A stretch of 64,000 nucleotides of DNA, from contig CAKAKS010000062.1 in assembly GCA_916700875.1 (NCBI GenBank), positions 15,851,460 to 15,915,459 on the forward strand. The letters run 5' to 3'. Position numbers and translations under genes: made by a program. This DNA is from Sebastes aleutianus (Eukaryota; Chordata; Actinopteri; Perciformes; Sebastidae). The notes beneath the pieces are model-generated. The model saw only the letters and a list, made by a program, of their open reading frames with translations, had not been told where the DNA came from and ran no database searches. Position 1 is the first letter of the stretch; every line of letters begins with the position of its first letter. Shown piece after piece: positions 1 to 11,602 of this stretch.

Positions 1-968
1 TAGAGATTATAAAAGCTCTGTGAGGCAAATTTGTGACTTTGGGCTTTTATAAATATACATTTCCTTGACTTGACTTGATTGTATGAAGCAGAAGAATAAG
101 ATCAAGAGTAACCACACCTTGTCGTTCCCTGGCGATGGCCCATGTTCCGCCAGTCTCTGCTGAGACATCAAGGTTTTTTGAAGCTTAGGGTTGTGTTGGA
201 TGAGATTCAAGATAGATTTCTTGCGTTTCCTACATCTTTAAGGTAATGGGCGACTGGCGCCTGTGATGTAACGAATCCATCTTGTGCATTCCCTTTGTCC
301 GCTTCTTTTAAAGCGGCATCAAACAGAATTGATGAAAATTATACATTATAAGGAAGTTGTTTTGTGGTGTACTGCTTAGCTGTGCTCGACAGTACATGCT
401 TGGCTGGATGCATATTAACGGCTCGGTATAGATAAAGAAGGATGTCACTAATAACAGCCTTGTTTCCGTTTTAATGCGTTTCCCCCGGCTTCACAGATAT
501 GTCTGCTATACATGCTGTACAGTATGTGTCCTTGAGCGCGCACACACAGGCGGAGGTGGAGGGGGGGGGAGGTGGTTGCCGGCCACCAAGGGGGTGTGTG
601 TTTATGTGTGTGTTTGCGGTGTGGGGGGGCCGCAATTAAAAGGCAGCATGCAGTGTCCCACGAGGTGCTAATGCCCAGGATCAGCTGTTCTAATGTCATT
701 CACATCCCCTCTGTTATTCAGCCAGCCCTGTTTGATGTATGAATCCATCGGGGACTTCATCAGTAACCCCCCTCCCCACCTCCCTCAATCCTACCACCAC
801 CACCACCACTTTTATAACCCCACCCTAACCTACCCAACCCCCTGTCGGCTCTACAACCCCTCCTCCTCCTCCTCCTCCTCCTCCTCGGATTGCACAGAAC
901 CTCCCCTTCTGTGTCTGAATGCTTATGTTGGCTTTTATCACGCTCAAAGTAAACAGAGTCGCGCCAGG

Positions 969-1008
<40 letters not shown>

Positions 1009-1180
1009 AGAGAGACCTATAGAGAGAGAGAGAGAGAGAGAGAGTGCAATAGTGATAAAGGTGGAACATGCACATTGTCTGCGTACCGCTCGACTCCCTG
1101 CTACATCTTCAATAGAGACACAAAAGCCAGCAAAAGGGAAAATTTAAAAGGCAAGAGGAGGCAGAAGAAAGGAAGTGATC

Positions 1181-1223
<43 letters not shown>

Positions 1224-1290
1224 TGAGCGAGCCAGAGAGAGAGAGAGAGAGAGGAAGAAAGAGAGTAGAGCGAAAGGATCTCCCTGCTAA
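1..1290 (+). other. upstream / 5'UTR region, no coding gene
   Basis: No recognisable coding gene is present. The segment holds a TCC-triplet run at 861-885, a CCA-rich stretch near 795-808 and three or four (GA)n tracts leading to the first coding exon. An in-frame TAA at 1288-1290 closes the frame directly before the ATG at 1291, so the coding region cannot extend upstream without splicing. A TTTATAA-like string near 810 could be a weak TATA-type element, but nothing confirms a promoter. A weak AG acceptor (CTTCAATAG) near 1114 means that part of this stretch could instead be an intron. Confidence 0.5.
975..1253 (+). repeat. (GA)n tracts before first coding exon
   Basis: Near-perfect GA dinucleotide runs lie at about 975-1005, 1021-1044, 1184-1221 and 1234-1253. 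All are purine-rich on the gene's sense strand. They end about 37 bases before the ATG at 1291. They are complementary to the (CT)n runs after the exon at 1455-1502. Purine tracts of this kind can form triplex DNA or, in RNA, pair with CU runs. No function is shown here. Confidence 0.95.
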
Positions 1291-1416
1291 ATGCGCAAAG
1301 CGTCCCGTCACCCCACGCTGAGCTCCATGGCCAACTCCGGCTGCCTGCTGCTCTCCGGCTCCGGGATGCTACCACACTCGCTCCAGTGTCCCCCTGCCTT
1401 CCTCTACCTGCCCGAG
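1291..1416 (+). CDS. rbfox3: rbfox3 candidate alternative first coding exon
   Basis: This open segment encodes 42 residues, starting MRKASRH from the ATG at 1291, or 30 residues, starting MANSGCLLL from the ATG at 1327. It ends YLPE at position 1416. The donor that follows, GAG|GTAAGA, is close to consensus. The exon ends in phase 0 and the RBFOX3 exon at 54390 begins in phase 0, so splicing would give a continuous YLPE-GNQEA reading frame. In other RBFOX genes, alternative first exons join the same GNQE sequence; the human RBFOX1 isoform starting MLASQGVLL also has a hydrophobic, proline-containing leader. The segment is rich in Leu, Ser and Pro with no known domain. Neither ATG has a strong context: both have T at -3, but 1327 has G at +4 and is the better candidate. 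The 5' limit of the exon is unknown. The in-frame junction and donor are seen; membership in rbfox3 is inferred. Confidence 0.72.
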
Positions 1417-1422
1417 GTAAGA
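1417..1422 (+). other. splice donor of first coding exon
   Basis: GTAAGA follows CCCGAG, matching the vertebrate donor consensus (AG|GTRAGT) at all key positions except the last. It closes an open frame exactly at a codon boundary. Confidence 0.75.
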
Positions 1423-1454
1423 CTGAATGAAGCTCTGCTTTTTTGTCGCCCTCG

Positions 1455-1502
1455 CTCTCTCTCTCTCTCTCTTCGCATCTCTCTCTCTCGCTCTCTCTCT
1501 CT
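1455..1502 (+). repeat. (CT)n tract just after first exon donor
   Basis: CT runs lie at 1455-1472, 1478-1489 and 1491-1502, beginning 38 bases into the intron. They are the reverse complement of the (GA)n runs before the exon. Confidence 0.95.
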
Positions 1503-1738
1503 CCCTCCGCTCTCACTCGCTCTCCATCCGTTGCCTTTTTTCATTCCTCCGTGCGCTCCTCGGCGGCACGTGATAGCACCGCGCTCGCTTTGTGTTGTTA
1601 GCCGGAGTACTTTCACCCCCGTAACCCCTGACCCTCACCCTGCCTTTGTGGGGGGAATAAAAGGGGGGCCGGAGGTGAAGGGTGGGGGGGCGCCCCTTTA
1701 ATTTTATCCTCTCAACCATCCTGTTCTTCTTGTCTTCT

Positions 1739-1765
1739 TCCTCTCCTCTCCTCTCCTCTCCTCTC
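1739..1765 (+). repeat. (TCCTC)n pentanucleotide repeat
   Basis: About five copies of a CTCTC/TCCTC pentamer lie in a long pyrimidine-rich stretch that continues to about 1790. Confidence 0.9.
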
Positions 1766-4700
1766 GCCCTCCTCCCCTCTTCTTCTTTGAGTGAAATAAA
1801 GCAGTGAATTAGTGGTTAGTGTGACGCAGGGCCACTCAGTGTTTTGTGTACATCAGTCGCTTCATAACTCGTGCTTTGGAAATGTTTTGGTCAGTTTTGT
1901 TGTGCTCCGGCTTCCCATCACTTCTCTGCTACAGAACAGAGATGAGTGATATTTTGAGTTTTTTAAAGTGAAATATTCCTAAGAAATTGCTTCTTCTGTT
2001 TGACTTTTTCAATGCATAAGGATGTCAACTTTTTCCTTTAGCTGTCTGTTATGCAGAAACCCCCAAATATATATCCACGTTGTGTACCTGTGCAGTGCGT
2101 AAATTCTCAATGCGTCACCTAATCTGACCCCAACCTGGATCTATCTGCTCAACAAAAAAACAAAAAAAAGATTTCAGCTGATTTAAAAATAAAAACATAT
2201 TTCAATTTCAACCCCTTAAAATTTGGAAGTCAGAGCTGTGAGGCCTCCGGTGTTAATACTAGTTATTATATGAGGTAACACTGCTGGTATTTAAATGTTA
2301 AGATATATATCTGTACTCGGCTCCAGTGCTTTTTAGTTTTGTGATGTGAAAACAAATTTGAAACTGTCGTGAAATATTTTTTTCTTGGTCATTGCATCTC
2401 TGTACTTATCACAGTTTTTTGGGCTTCTCATTTTTAAAAAATCACTTGATGTTTTACATGGTAAGATCACGCTGTTACGGGTAAAAGAAAATCCCTAGGT
2501 TTGCTTAAACTGCACACTACATTCAGACGTGTAACATGATACTAAAACTTCCTTCAAATTATCTTCAATTCATCAAAAGGCCACAGCGAGCTCTTCAGTC
2601 TCTCCCACACCCCTTCATTTTTCTAATGGTGATCACCACCGAGTGACAACACTTTGAATAATTATATATCTCTGCAAATTAACATTGATTTTCCTTTCTT
2701 TTTTTTTTTGTTTTTGTCCTCCTCCTTTGGAAATTGATTCTGTCACTGATCCCCTTGTTTTGTGAAACCTGAAGACTGCAATTTTCTGAAGGGAGGTGAA
2801 AAAAAATCAACAACAAGGTGACTCTTAAGAGCCCGTGTTGCCTGTCTATCTGCTGAATTATTCACATGCTTTAATTCAGCGAGTTGGGGACGGGAGTGCT
2901 GTTAGTGATGGGATGATGGTGAGGGGGTGGGGGGGTGGTGTCGAGCGTCCAATTCAGTTTTTACTACCAGCTGCATGTGTTGCAGTAAACAGTGTGTGTG
3001 TTACTGCAGTGATTGAGGGGAAATAACGGTGAGGCTGCTCGCGATGGAAACATTTTCATTTTGAATCTTCCTCCTCCCCCGTTCTCCCCCGCCATCATGG
3101 TAATGGCCCTCACCCCCTCCCACCCATCTGTCCAAAGCGGGCACACCCCGCCGGCCAGCCGGGGATGAGGAGGGGGGGAGGCATGTGGACAACCAGGTGC
3201 CACCAAAACACACACACTTTAAAGGAGCCAAGGCCACAAACCCTTATTCTCATACTTAAAATAAAGAACACAGATTATTTTTTTATATATTAAATTAGAA
3301 TTTGGCTTGTGTGTGTAAGGAGGCAAAAAATCATGACAATTTTTAGATTATAATTTCCTGATAAAATGATTTTTTTTCCCCTTTAAGTACCTTCAACTTC
3401 ATATTTCTAACATTTTAATAGTTTGTATTTTGATGACAACTATATTTTATATCTTACATTTCTATATCAAGCCATGAAAAGCTCCCTGAGCTCCTATCCT
3501 CAAGTAAAAATGTTAGCAAACTGAGTTTAGGTGGGTTTACCTTCCACTACATCCCTGTTACATCCAAATCCTCCGAATGGCCAGTAAGCCTCTTGAGTGT
3601 GTGTGTGTGTGTGTGTGTGTGTACCTGCCCACGTGTTTACGTCCACACTCGTTTCCTTTTGAAAGTCCAAGAAGCTGAAATTGAAACTTCCTGTGTGCTA
3701 TTTTCCTGAAACATCCCTTTTTGTTTCAAACCGCTTTAATGTATCAGCAGCTTTTGTTCTTTTCTTTTTTCCCCCTTTGCGGTAAATCCTCGCCCTGCAG
3801 CGCTGTGAGGGGAAACAACCCTCTGAATCACACTGTGGCCAACATCCCCCCCGCCCTCCTACCACCACCACCACCACCACCACCATCCTTTTTCCTCCCA
3901 CATCACCCATCCTTCGTAGGATGCTGCCCCCGCCTCCCCCCCTCGCCTCCCCCTCCCACACTACCACCACCACTCTCCTGCTTCCTCCCCTTCGCCACAG
4001 TGCAGGGCTGCAGCGTCGGCTCGTGTGAGATGACAGCCAGAGAACAGAAGGGGAATAGATTGAGGTGATAGCCTCTGCCTCACAGTTTGTTTGCATTTCA
4101 AATAAGACACTGTATTAAGTTGGGCTCCGAACAGCTTTGCTTATTATGTGTGAACATGGCGCCGCATGATATCACAGGAAGACAGGAGTTTATTACATAA
4201 AAGATTAGTGAAGCATACCTTGCCTTTATTTGTGTGCAGCAGTGTTTGGGTGTGTGTTCCCAGGCAGTTTGCTTTGATGCTCTTTGTAGTCGGCTGCGGC
4301 GCATATAAATCCCGGCTAAATGTTTGTTTTCATTAACACAAGGAGAGACTCCCTGCGGTGTGGTGGGAGAACTGTGGGCTTCTGATTACCAAAAAAAAAA
4401 AAGTGGCGGTATCACCACCGCTGAAGGGCCGTCCCTCTTCTCGACAGGGGGAGAGTTTCTCTACCACATGGGGTGCCGGCTTCATCCTTCCGCAGGATGA
4501 TGTCACTTTTCTCCCACCGTCAATTTGTATTGTAGTGGCTCATTTCATGAGTTATGGCGCTGGATATTGAGGGAGTTATGAATTACAGTGTGGGGAGGCT
4601 TTTACGGGAGGCAATGCTCGCCGCTGCAGGCCCGTATTTAAGTATAAATATATTTATGGCACAAGCCGAAGCTGACGGGGTAGCTCAGGTTTGCTCATGG

Positions 4701-5810
4701 TAGTTAGTAGCTGTCTTCCGAGCCATAAAAACATGGCATCTCATGGATTTTCTATTTACCAGGCACTGGGTGGGCATATGGCAACGCTCGTAAATGTAAC
4801 TCTATTATCTAAGACGATGCTGTTGGGTGGGAAGCAGGGTGTTACTTATGTCTAAAGAGGAAAAAAGCAGCACTTGTTATTGTCTTCATGTCACATCTCT
4901 CTCTCGGTCTTTGCCTCGGACTTATCTCGAGATCTCCCGTTTTCTAAAATTGCCTTCCTTTGATTTGTAATTGGATTTTCTATCATGGCATTCCGCTGCG
5001 CTGATGTCTATTGTTATTGTTGCGTCTATTGATTTCTTTTTTGTGGCTTCTTTGGTCGGGCTGTTTTGAATTTCCCCCCTTAACTGTACACGGCTTCGGT
5101 ATCGTTCTAAATGGTTGGGTCACATCGGAGAGGCGATCCTTTTATGTCGGTGGATCCTGAAAGGAATTGCCCGGGCTCTCTGGTTTCAGCGGCCTCCTCC
5201 TCCTCCTCCTCCTCCTCCTCCTCTTCCTACTCACGCTGATCTCTTTTCTACGACTGTACTGGAAGCGACTCCCTCCCTCCTCACACACACACACACACAC
5301 ACTGATATATCTGGTTAAAGGCGAGGGATGCAGAGAGGAGAGGACTGGGAATACTCGTGACACACTTCCCCCTCGGTTCAGGCCTTGATCCTGCCTCCCA
5401 AAGCGCCGCTATTCACGGGGACTTTAGATATCGAAGGATTCAGGTTGGCGGTCTCGGGGGGACAGACTAATGCGAGCCGTGCAGAGACGGCTCCTTCCTG
5501 GGGGATAATTATTGTAGGCCAAGCTGTACTATTGACAGCTGTAAATGGAGATGCTGTCTGTAACTGGGGAGGCCTAATAGGTTTTTGTCCCTACATGGGC
5601 TCTCGTTAGGCCAGCGTGGGTGCATTGGAGATGAGTTTGAGAAATGAGCCGCGGCCTCGTTGGGCTTCAAATGGGACTCAGAGAGACCGCCACCCCCTCC
5701 ACGACACCCCCCTCCTGACCTCTCGGGAAAATGGTTAACACACAGTAGTTCGATCTACTGTTAGACTCTTACTCTTCACATGCTCCCATCGTCTTTTAAA
5801 GAACAAAGCT
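1766..5810. other. intron sequence with simple repeats, no gene
   Basis: This is mostly AT-rich unique sequence. Simple repeats are (TG)n at 3597-3622, (ACC)n at 3861-3884, (CCT)n at 5192-5224 and (CA)n at 5282-5302. Apparent proteins here are low-complexity translations of those repeats. The stretch around 4520-4800 is free of simple repeats, has homeodomain-like AT cores and could be a conserved non-coding element, but that needs alignment. Confidence 0.6.
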
Positions 5811-5811
5811 G

Positions 5812-7060
5812 GTGATATTCTATATTTTTCTCCATGAAAAGACCAAGACGATGAATGTATCTCCTAACAAGTATTGTGTGTGTGTATCAAAGCCTGATAT
5901 CTCTTCTTCCTCTGTGCCATAGAGCTCCATTAAAAACACATCAATGAGCCACAGTGTTGCACTGGCACTGACATTTTCCTTCATTACCATGAACACACAC
6001 ACACACTGTAGTTTATTTAGACTCAATCCCACATACAAACACTCACTAGAGTAGGCATGGGATGATATGAAAATGTCATGTCACGATTATCCTGGCCATA
6101 ATAAGTGCGATATTATCCTGATAATCATCAAAATGTGCTTCAAACTCTGCAATACTGCAATCGCTTTACCTTACATTTTGTTAAAAAACGGGAACACATT
6201 GTTTTTTATTGAACATCATTTTTTTTATTAGATAAGGTAATCATAAATCATAAGGTCCCCCGGCATAAATAAAAAAAATAGTGTGAGTCAGCTCTTTCGT
6301 ACATGATAATTCATGTATTTTTATACTATGCAGCATTTTCCTAAAAACATAAATAAAACAATGTATAAACTTATACAAACTCATTCAAAATCCGGCCATG
6401 TGGCATCTTCCTGCAGGGTTTTGTGGCGATGCGGGCGTGTTCATTTGTGCTTTCGAACGTAACCGCCATACACAATCAGAAAATAAAGATGTATTTGCTT
6501 TGTTTGTTCTTGCTAACGCCGCTCCCTCTCTTCATTCACACTGTAGCTTGCTCGACTATCGCTGAGCTCTCTTTGGCTCGTTGAGCCGTGGAGGATGGGG
6601 TCAACTTTGAATGGTTTGTTTACAAATACAACCGATAATGCTGCATATAACATTATACCTTTAAATCAAGCTCTATTTTTCACTTCTCTACCATGATAGT
6701 AAGCTAGACAGCTTGTTCACGGTTATCCCGATTATCCCGTTATTGGAAATCCATCACAGAGTGGTTTGTATCACGATCCGCGATATAATCCCATACCATC
6801 TCATCCCTTACACTAGAGCACCAAACGTGGATTAATCCGCCGCTGAAAATAGTCCCCAACAAATGCACAATTGCATCCTGCCTTTTTTAAAAATGAAACT
6901 TTATATTTGTGTTTTTAAAGATATACATCTTCAGTAGGAACCAATGGGCTTGGGGCCACAGACAAGTCAGAAAGCATTTAGAGACGGACGAACACATTGT
7001 TGGTTTAGGTCTTTTTGTCGTTAACAAGAAGGAAAATAAAGCCTTGTACTTTAACCACTT
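5812..7060. mobile_element. dispersed repeat family A, copy 1 (interrupted)
   Basis: This resembles the sequences at 38719-39188 and 59684-61190. Shared blocks include CCATGAAAAGACCA, a block matching GACTATTTTCAGCGG on the opposite strand, and the 'finished' region near CAATCCCACATAC. The two ends are similar in inverted orientation, with GGTGATATT and CATGAAAAGACCA against TGGTTTAGGTCTTTTT. This suggests a non-autonomous palindromic DNA element. It is split by the hAT element at 6052-6810. No coding capacity was seen. Confidence 0.65.
6052..6810. mobile_element. non-autonomous hAT-like element with 8-base TSD
   Basis: The 759-base insert is flanked by exact copies of CACTAGAG at 6044-6051 and 6811-6818. 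Its ends are imperfect inverted repeats: TAGGCATGGGATGATATG at the left, and TAAGGGATGAGATGGTATG read inward from the right. An 8-base TSD and short TIRs starting TA are typical of hAT transposons. There is no transposase ORF, so it would need a transposase from elsewhere. It is inserted within repeat family A. Confidence 0.85.
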
Positions 7061-10000
7061 CAAGTCAAACCCAGATCTTATGATTTAGCCATTTGTTACA
7101 TCCGCTTTCACAAGCTATCTGATTCCTTCTGTTGTGCTGTTATAGGTAAACGCTGCATTTGAAATATTTCCATTATATCACAAAGCAAAGCCAGTTCTGT
7201 TGTTTTTCAGTCAATTTAGCTGAGCACAATTCACTCAGATTCAATCAGGCACAAAATAAAAAAAGAAAAACTTAAAACCCAATTTCATGGGCTCTGGAAT
7301 ATACCTCTCAATATGTTCTATGTTTTGGTGTGAAATCATTCAGAGTCTTTCTCTCGCCGCCGTTCAGCTGTTTTGTCCCTTAAACAGCTGATTCATAGCA
7401 GCATAACAAAGGCGGAGGGACTGATTGAAATGTTTTCTCACTTTTCTCTGCCCCCCGGAGGAGAATTGTAAATCACAGCTCAGTCGTTTATTTTGAAATT
7501 TCATTTGGTGTGTGAGCGAGTGCTGCCTTGTTCTTTACAGAGACTTCACAGTCAGGCTGACTTGTGTGTGTGTGTGTGTTTTTTTTCTTAAGGCTACCCA
7601 CCGTCTTACTCCACTAGACCTTTGTAAATGGAACAAAATTAAATTTGTTCCCTGTATAGAAGAATGGCACAAACAGCGCAATAGATTTCCTCACCGGCAA
7701 AAGCTTTCCCACTGGGGGTCTGGCTGTATTTTAATGCGAGCGTACATATGTATATTTATTAGTCTACCTGTGAGGAAGTCTTGTCATCTGTAGGTGGATG
7801 CTTGCAGGGCTTTGTTGCACACACACACGGTGCTGTGCGGTGCATCGATAAAAGTGGATTTACATTTTGCCAATAATGCTAAATATCCTCCAGTCATTAA
7901 TGTGGAGCGTTAGCCTGCTGGTGCTCCTGTCTATATTTTGGACCTATAGTGTCGGTGAATTAGCATTCACAGTGCTCCTGATGCTAATATACTCCACTTC
8001 TGGAAAACAAAGCTGCAGTTGCAGATGTCTTCGCCTCACAATAATTACCAACCTTTTTTTTTTTTTTTTTTTTTTAGAAGGTGGCACATTTCTAATGAAG
8101 CTTTTAATTAACATCAGGGTCATCAAACATTTACTGCTGCTCATCACACAGAGAGGAGAAAACACCACAGGAGTTGTTTTTCTGGGTTACCTGCTAACCT
8201 GCAGGGCTGGGAAATGCTTGCATTTCACTACTACTACTTGTTTTTTTTATAGTAAACTCTTTTTTTAATTCAACAAAGGAAGCCAAAGTTCTCAAACTAA
8301 GAACTTACAAGTAAAATAATCTCAAAACCTGCTGAAATGTTGACACATTTTTGTTCAGTTCTACGCTATTGAGATCCCTAGGAATCTGTCATATGATGCA
8401 TTACTTCACAAAGGTTCAGATAAAGGCTGCTGGTTGCAGAGGGCTGCTGACACTCACTGCTGTCAAATCTGCATTGCAGTGGCCTTATTTCCCACCCAGG
8501 CCGTTTAATACAGCTACAGGAATGTCCGCTTGGTTTTGAAATCCCTGCTACTCGGTTCGCTTGAGCGCTCCTTTAGGCCAAACGGAGACCGCGAGCGAGG
8601 AGAGGGACCGGCGAGAGGGGGGGAAGACAAGACACACGACACAACACCTCCCTGTCTTTACACTGCGGGAGCTCTCACTACATCACACACACTTATACAC
8701 ACTCACACACACACACACACGCATACAGTTACAGGAGGATAAAGACAGGAGGATAACCTCGCAGTAGAAACCGTTTGTAGCCTTTTTTTTTTTTCCCCCC
8801 CCTGAGAATATAATCTGTCCTGAGGTTTTCTATTTCTGCAAATGGCACGCTAAAATGCTTAAGCAGCCAGACCAGCTTGAGTCCAATTATTTCTTTACTG
8901 CAGTATCTTAGCCAGCTGTGATTAGTATGTTTATAATGTAGTGTCACTCTCATACTGTCCTTCAAGCATTCTTCTCTCGGCGGGATCCTCTCAAATGAGA
9001 CGTATTACCCTGTGTGCTGAGTTAACAGAGTGGCCGTACAAGTGAAAGCAAAAAAAAAAAAAAAAAAAAAAGGAGCTATCACAAGCCATTAAAAGCACTG
9101 CACCTTTTTATCACCAGCGGCTTAATGGCAGTGGTGAACAGCAAAGCATTATTACCGCTTCTCCTTGTGCTCCTGCAAGCCTGTCTCCACTGCCAGAAGT
9201 CACGCTGCTGCTGCTGCTGCTGACAAATAGATCTCCAGGCAAACACTGAAATTTTGTTTTTCAAAAGGTCATTATCTGTCTTCATCGGAGCAGCAGGCAT
9301 CGGTTGCATGGGAACCAAGTTTGAGGGAATTATTCTTCCTATCAAACGGGCCTAAGAAGTTCCTTTCCCCCTCGGTTTTCCATCTCATTATTTCATTTTT
9401 AAAGGATGCAACCATACAGTGTATTTGACTACCGAGAGGCACCCCGGGTCACCCGCTGAAGAAGATCAATATTTGAACTATGCTGTTGTGGGTCAGCATG
9501 TACGGGCGTATAAAATTAAATGGGGCTTGAAATTGATTTCAAGTTCTCCTTGAAAAAAGTCTACAGGTATTGTGAAAATGAAACCCAAGAGGGGAAGTGC
9601 CGCAGAGAGGGGATGACCTCCGCCCAGCCACATTCATAATTGTTTTTGTTTCTCCAAATTAAATGAGCCTTTTTATTATTATTATTATTATTTCTATATT
9701 GCAGAGCTGGGGGTCCGACATTGCCAGTTATGGCACGTTTGTTTTTAGAGACCTAAAGTAATATAAAGTAATGGCCGTAATTCCCAGCACATCTCCACTG
9801 GCTACTCCCTTTAACATTATATGACACTCATGATTATGGGATGGACTTCAAAATAAAATACAAATAAAAAAACGGGGTCTTTGTTTTTAGTTAATCTCAG
9901 TTCTGTGTTGCATGAACAGCAGGGGGGGAAAAAACAATAGCAAAAGCTGAGACTTTGTCTCTCCCACTGATTGCTTTGCTTCTCTTTGGCTAATCTGTAA

Positions 10001-10516
10001 GAAAGGAGAGAAGAAGCTCATGTAATTTAACCCAAATCAGAGCCCTCCTCCTCCTCCTCCTCCTCCTCCTCACTTTTCCCTCTCCTCAGATGGAGAGTCT
10101 GCTTTTTCTCGCAGCACTTTGTTAGTGGAGCACGCCTCTGTGTTTTTTCAAAATCATCTATCAAGGTGAGATCTGTGGGAAAGAGCAGCGCCTCGGGCTT
10201 CCTCTCCGTGTGCTTATGAGGTTTTATTAGGTCCCACAGGACCACTGCTTTGGTGTGTGTTAAAAACAAATGGAACTTACAAATTACAGATTACAGCCTC
10301 CGCAGGCTCGCACATCCCAGTGTGTGTTTGCGTGTGTGTGTGTTTGTGTAGAGACAGATGCAAGTGTGGCCAGTTGATGAAGGAATGGGTTTGTGTGTGC
10401 AGCTCCTACACGAGTGTGTTTATGTCCGCCGCTGCTGCAGCTGCTGCTGGGTGGGTGCTGCATTGATGGGGGGGGGGGGGGGGGGGGGGGGGGGTCCTGG
10501 TTCATGATATTCTGTA
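7061..10516. other. intron sequence with simple repeats, no gene
   Basis: No exon was recognised. Simple repeats are (TG)n at 7563-7579, T22 at 8054-8075, (CA)n at 8703-8720, A22 at 9050-9071, (ATT)n at 9673-9693, (TCC)n at 10044-10071, interrupted TG near 10320-10345 and the G run at 10468-10494. The remainder is unique, AT-leaning sequence. Confidence 0.6.
10468..10494 (+). repeat. 27-base uninterrupted G homopolymer
   Basis: Twenty-seven consecutive G bases follow CATTGAT and precede TCCTGG. It is one of the longest homopolymers in the window. G runs of this length can form intramolecular quadruplexes and are prone to sequencing and assembly length errors, so the exact count is uncertain. 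Confidence 0.9.
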
Positions 10517-11150
10517 TTAAAGGGGACATACTGTATCATGCTCATGTTCATACTTGTATTTTTAGTTTTTACTAGAACATGTTTACATGCTTTAATGTTA
10601 AAAAAACACATAGTTTTTCTTGTACTGTCTGTCTGAACTAGGGCTGTCTATCCATTTAAATTGCAAATTAATCACACCTTTTTTATCTTTTCAAAAATGT
10701 ACCTTAAAGGGAGATTTTGTCATGTATGTATTAATATATATATATATACTCTTATATTTATATGTATTATTAGAAACCAATTAACAACACAAAACAATGA
10801 CAAATATTGTACTCACAGGTACTGCATTTAGCATAAAAAATATGCTCAAATCATAACAAACTGCAGCCCAACAGGCAACAACAGCTGTCAGTGTGTCAGT
10901 GTGCTGACTTGACTATGACTTGCCCCAAACTGCATGTGATTATCATAAAGTGGGCATGTCTGTAAAGGGGAGACATGACAGTGACAGTTTTTCCTGTAAA
11001 ATTTAGTGCAAGTTCGGAGTGTTATTTAGCCTCTTTCACGACAATCTAGTATAACATGGTTGGTATCAATGGATTCCTGTCTCTTTAAGCCCCCTCCTGA
11101 AAAAGCCTAGTCTGCTTTGATTGGCTCGCGAGAAAAATATGGTTTCATAT
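10517..11150. mobile_element. common teleost dispersed repeat G, split by a hAT insert
   Basis: The left part (TTAAAGGGGACATACTG, then a TACTAGAACATGTTTACATG block) and the right part (CTTTAAGCCCCCTCCTGAA, then CTGCTTTGATTGGCTC) match my memory of a high-copy fish repeat. They are separated by the hAT-like sequence at 10639-11078. The identification is by memory, not database search. No coding content. Confidence 0.6.
10639..11078 (+). mobile_element. hAT-like repeat family B, copy 1 (truncated)
   Basis: It begins TAGGGCTGTCTATCC and continues through AATTAATCACACC. It also has AACAACACAAAACAATGACA and a CAGCTGTCAGTGTGTCAGTG block, a pattern I know from a high-copy fish hAT family. The end nearest ATCAATGGATTCCT is truncated, with no matching terminal repeat or TSD. 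A related core lies on the opposite strand at 37485-37853 (AAATAACGCTCCAAAGTTACG against CGGAGTGTTATTTAGCC). Confidence 0.7.
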
Positions 11151-11160
11151 GGATTCAGGC

Positions 11161-11602
11161 TGTTCTCATACACCATTCGTAGCTATACCTACAAAAAGTA
11201 AATGCACAGTAATTCATATATATATCTCACAAAATCAATTCATATGTAATTATGAACCAGGAAGTGTAAAGAGGGACAAATGGCATGTAGGGAGGAGGTC
11301 GGGATGGATGGGTGGGTCAAAAAACCCTGGACTTTCGCCCAGGAGGCCACTGATCGTGTCCCGTGTGAAACCAGAAGTCAAAGTGGATTTATTTGTCACA
11401 TAACTTCTGTATTTAAGTTACGCCACTTCCGCAATCTTTTCCTAAACTTAACTAAGTAATTTTGTTGCCTAAACCTAAACAAGTTGTTTATTTTGAAAAG
11501 ACTGGGGTGGTAATTGATGATGGACATTCGTAGGAAAGCGCACAAAAAATGAGGAATAACTTTTCGTAAGATATCATACGAACCGTTGTATGAGAATACG
11601 TT
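11161..11602. mobile_element. repeat family C, copy 1, with inverted ends
   Basis: The left end (GTTCTCATACACCATTCGTA) and the right end read inward (ATTCTCATACAACGGTTCGT) form an imperfect inverted repeat of about 20 bases. The interior contains CCTAAACCTAAACAAG and GTCCCGTGTGAAACCAG, which recur inverted at 39368-39840 and 49786-50002 and in part at 52990-53110. It is a non-autonomous DNA element; the superfamily was not assigned. Confidence 0.7.
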
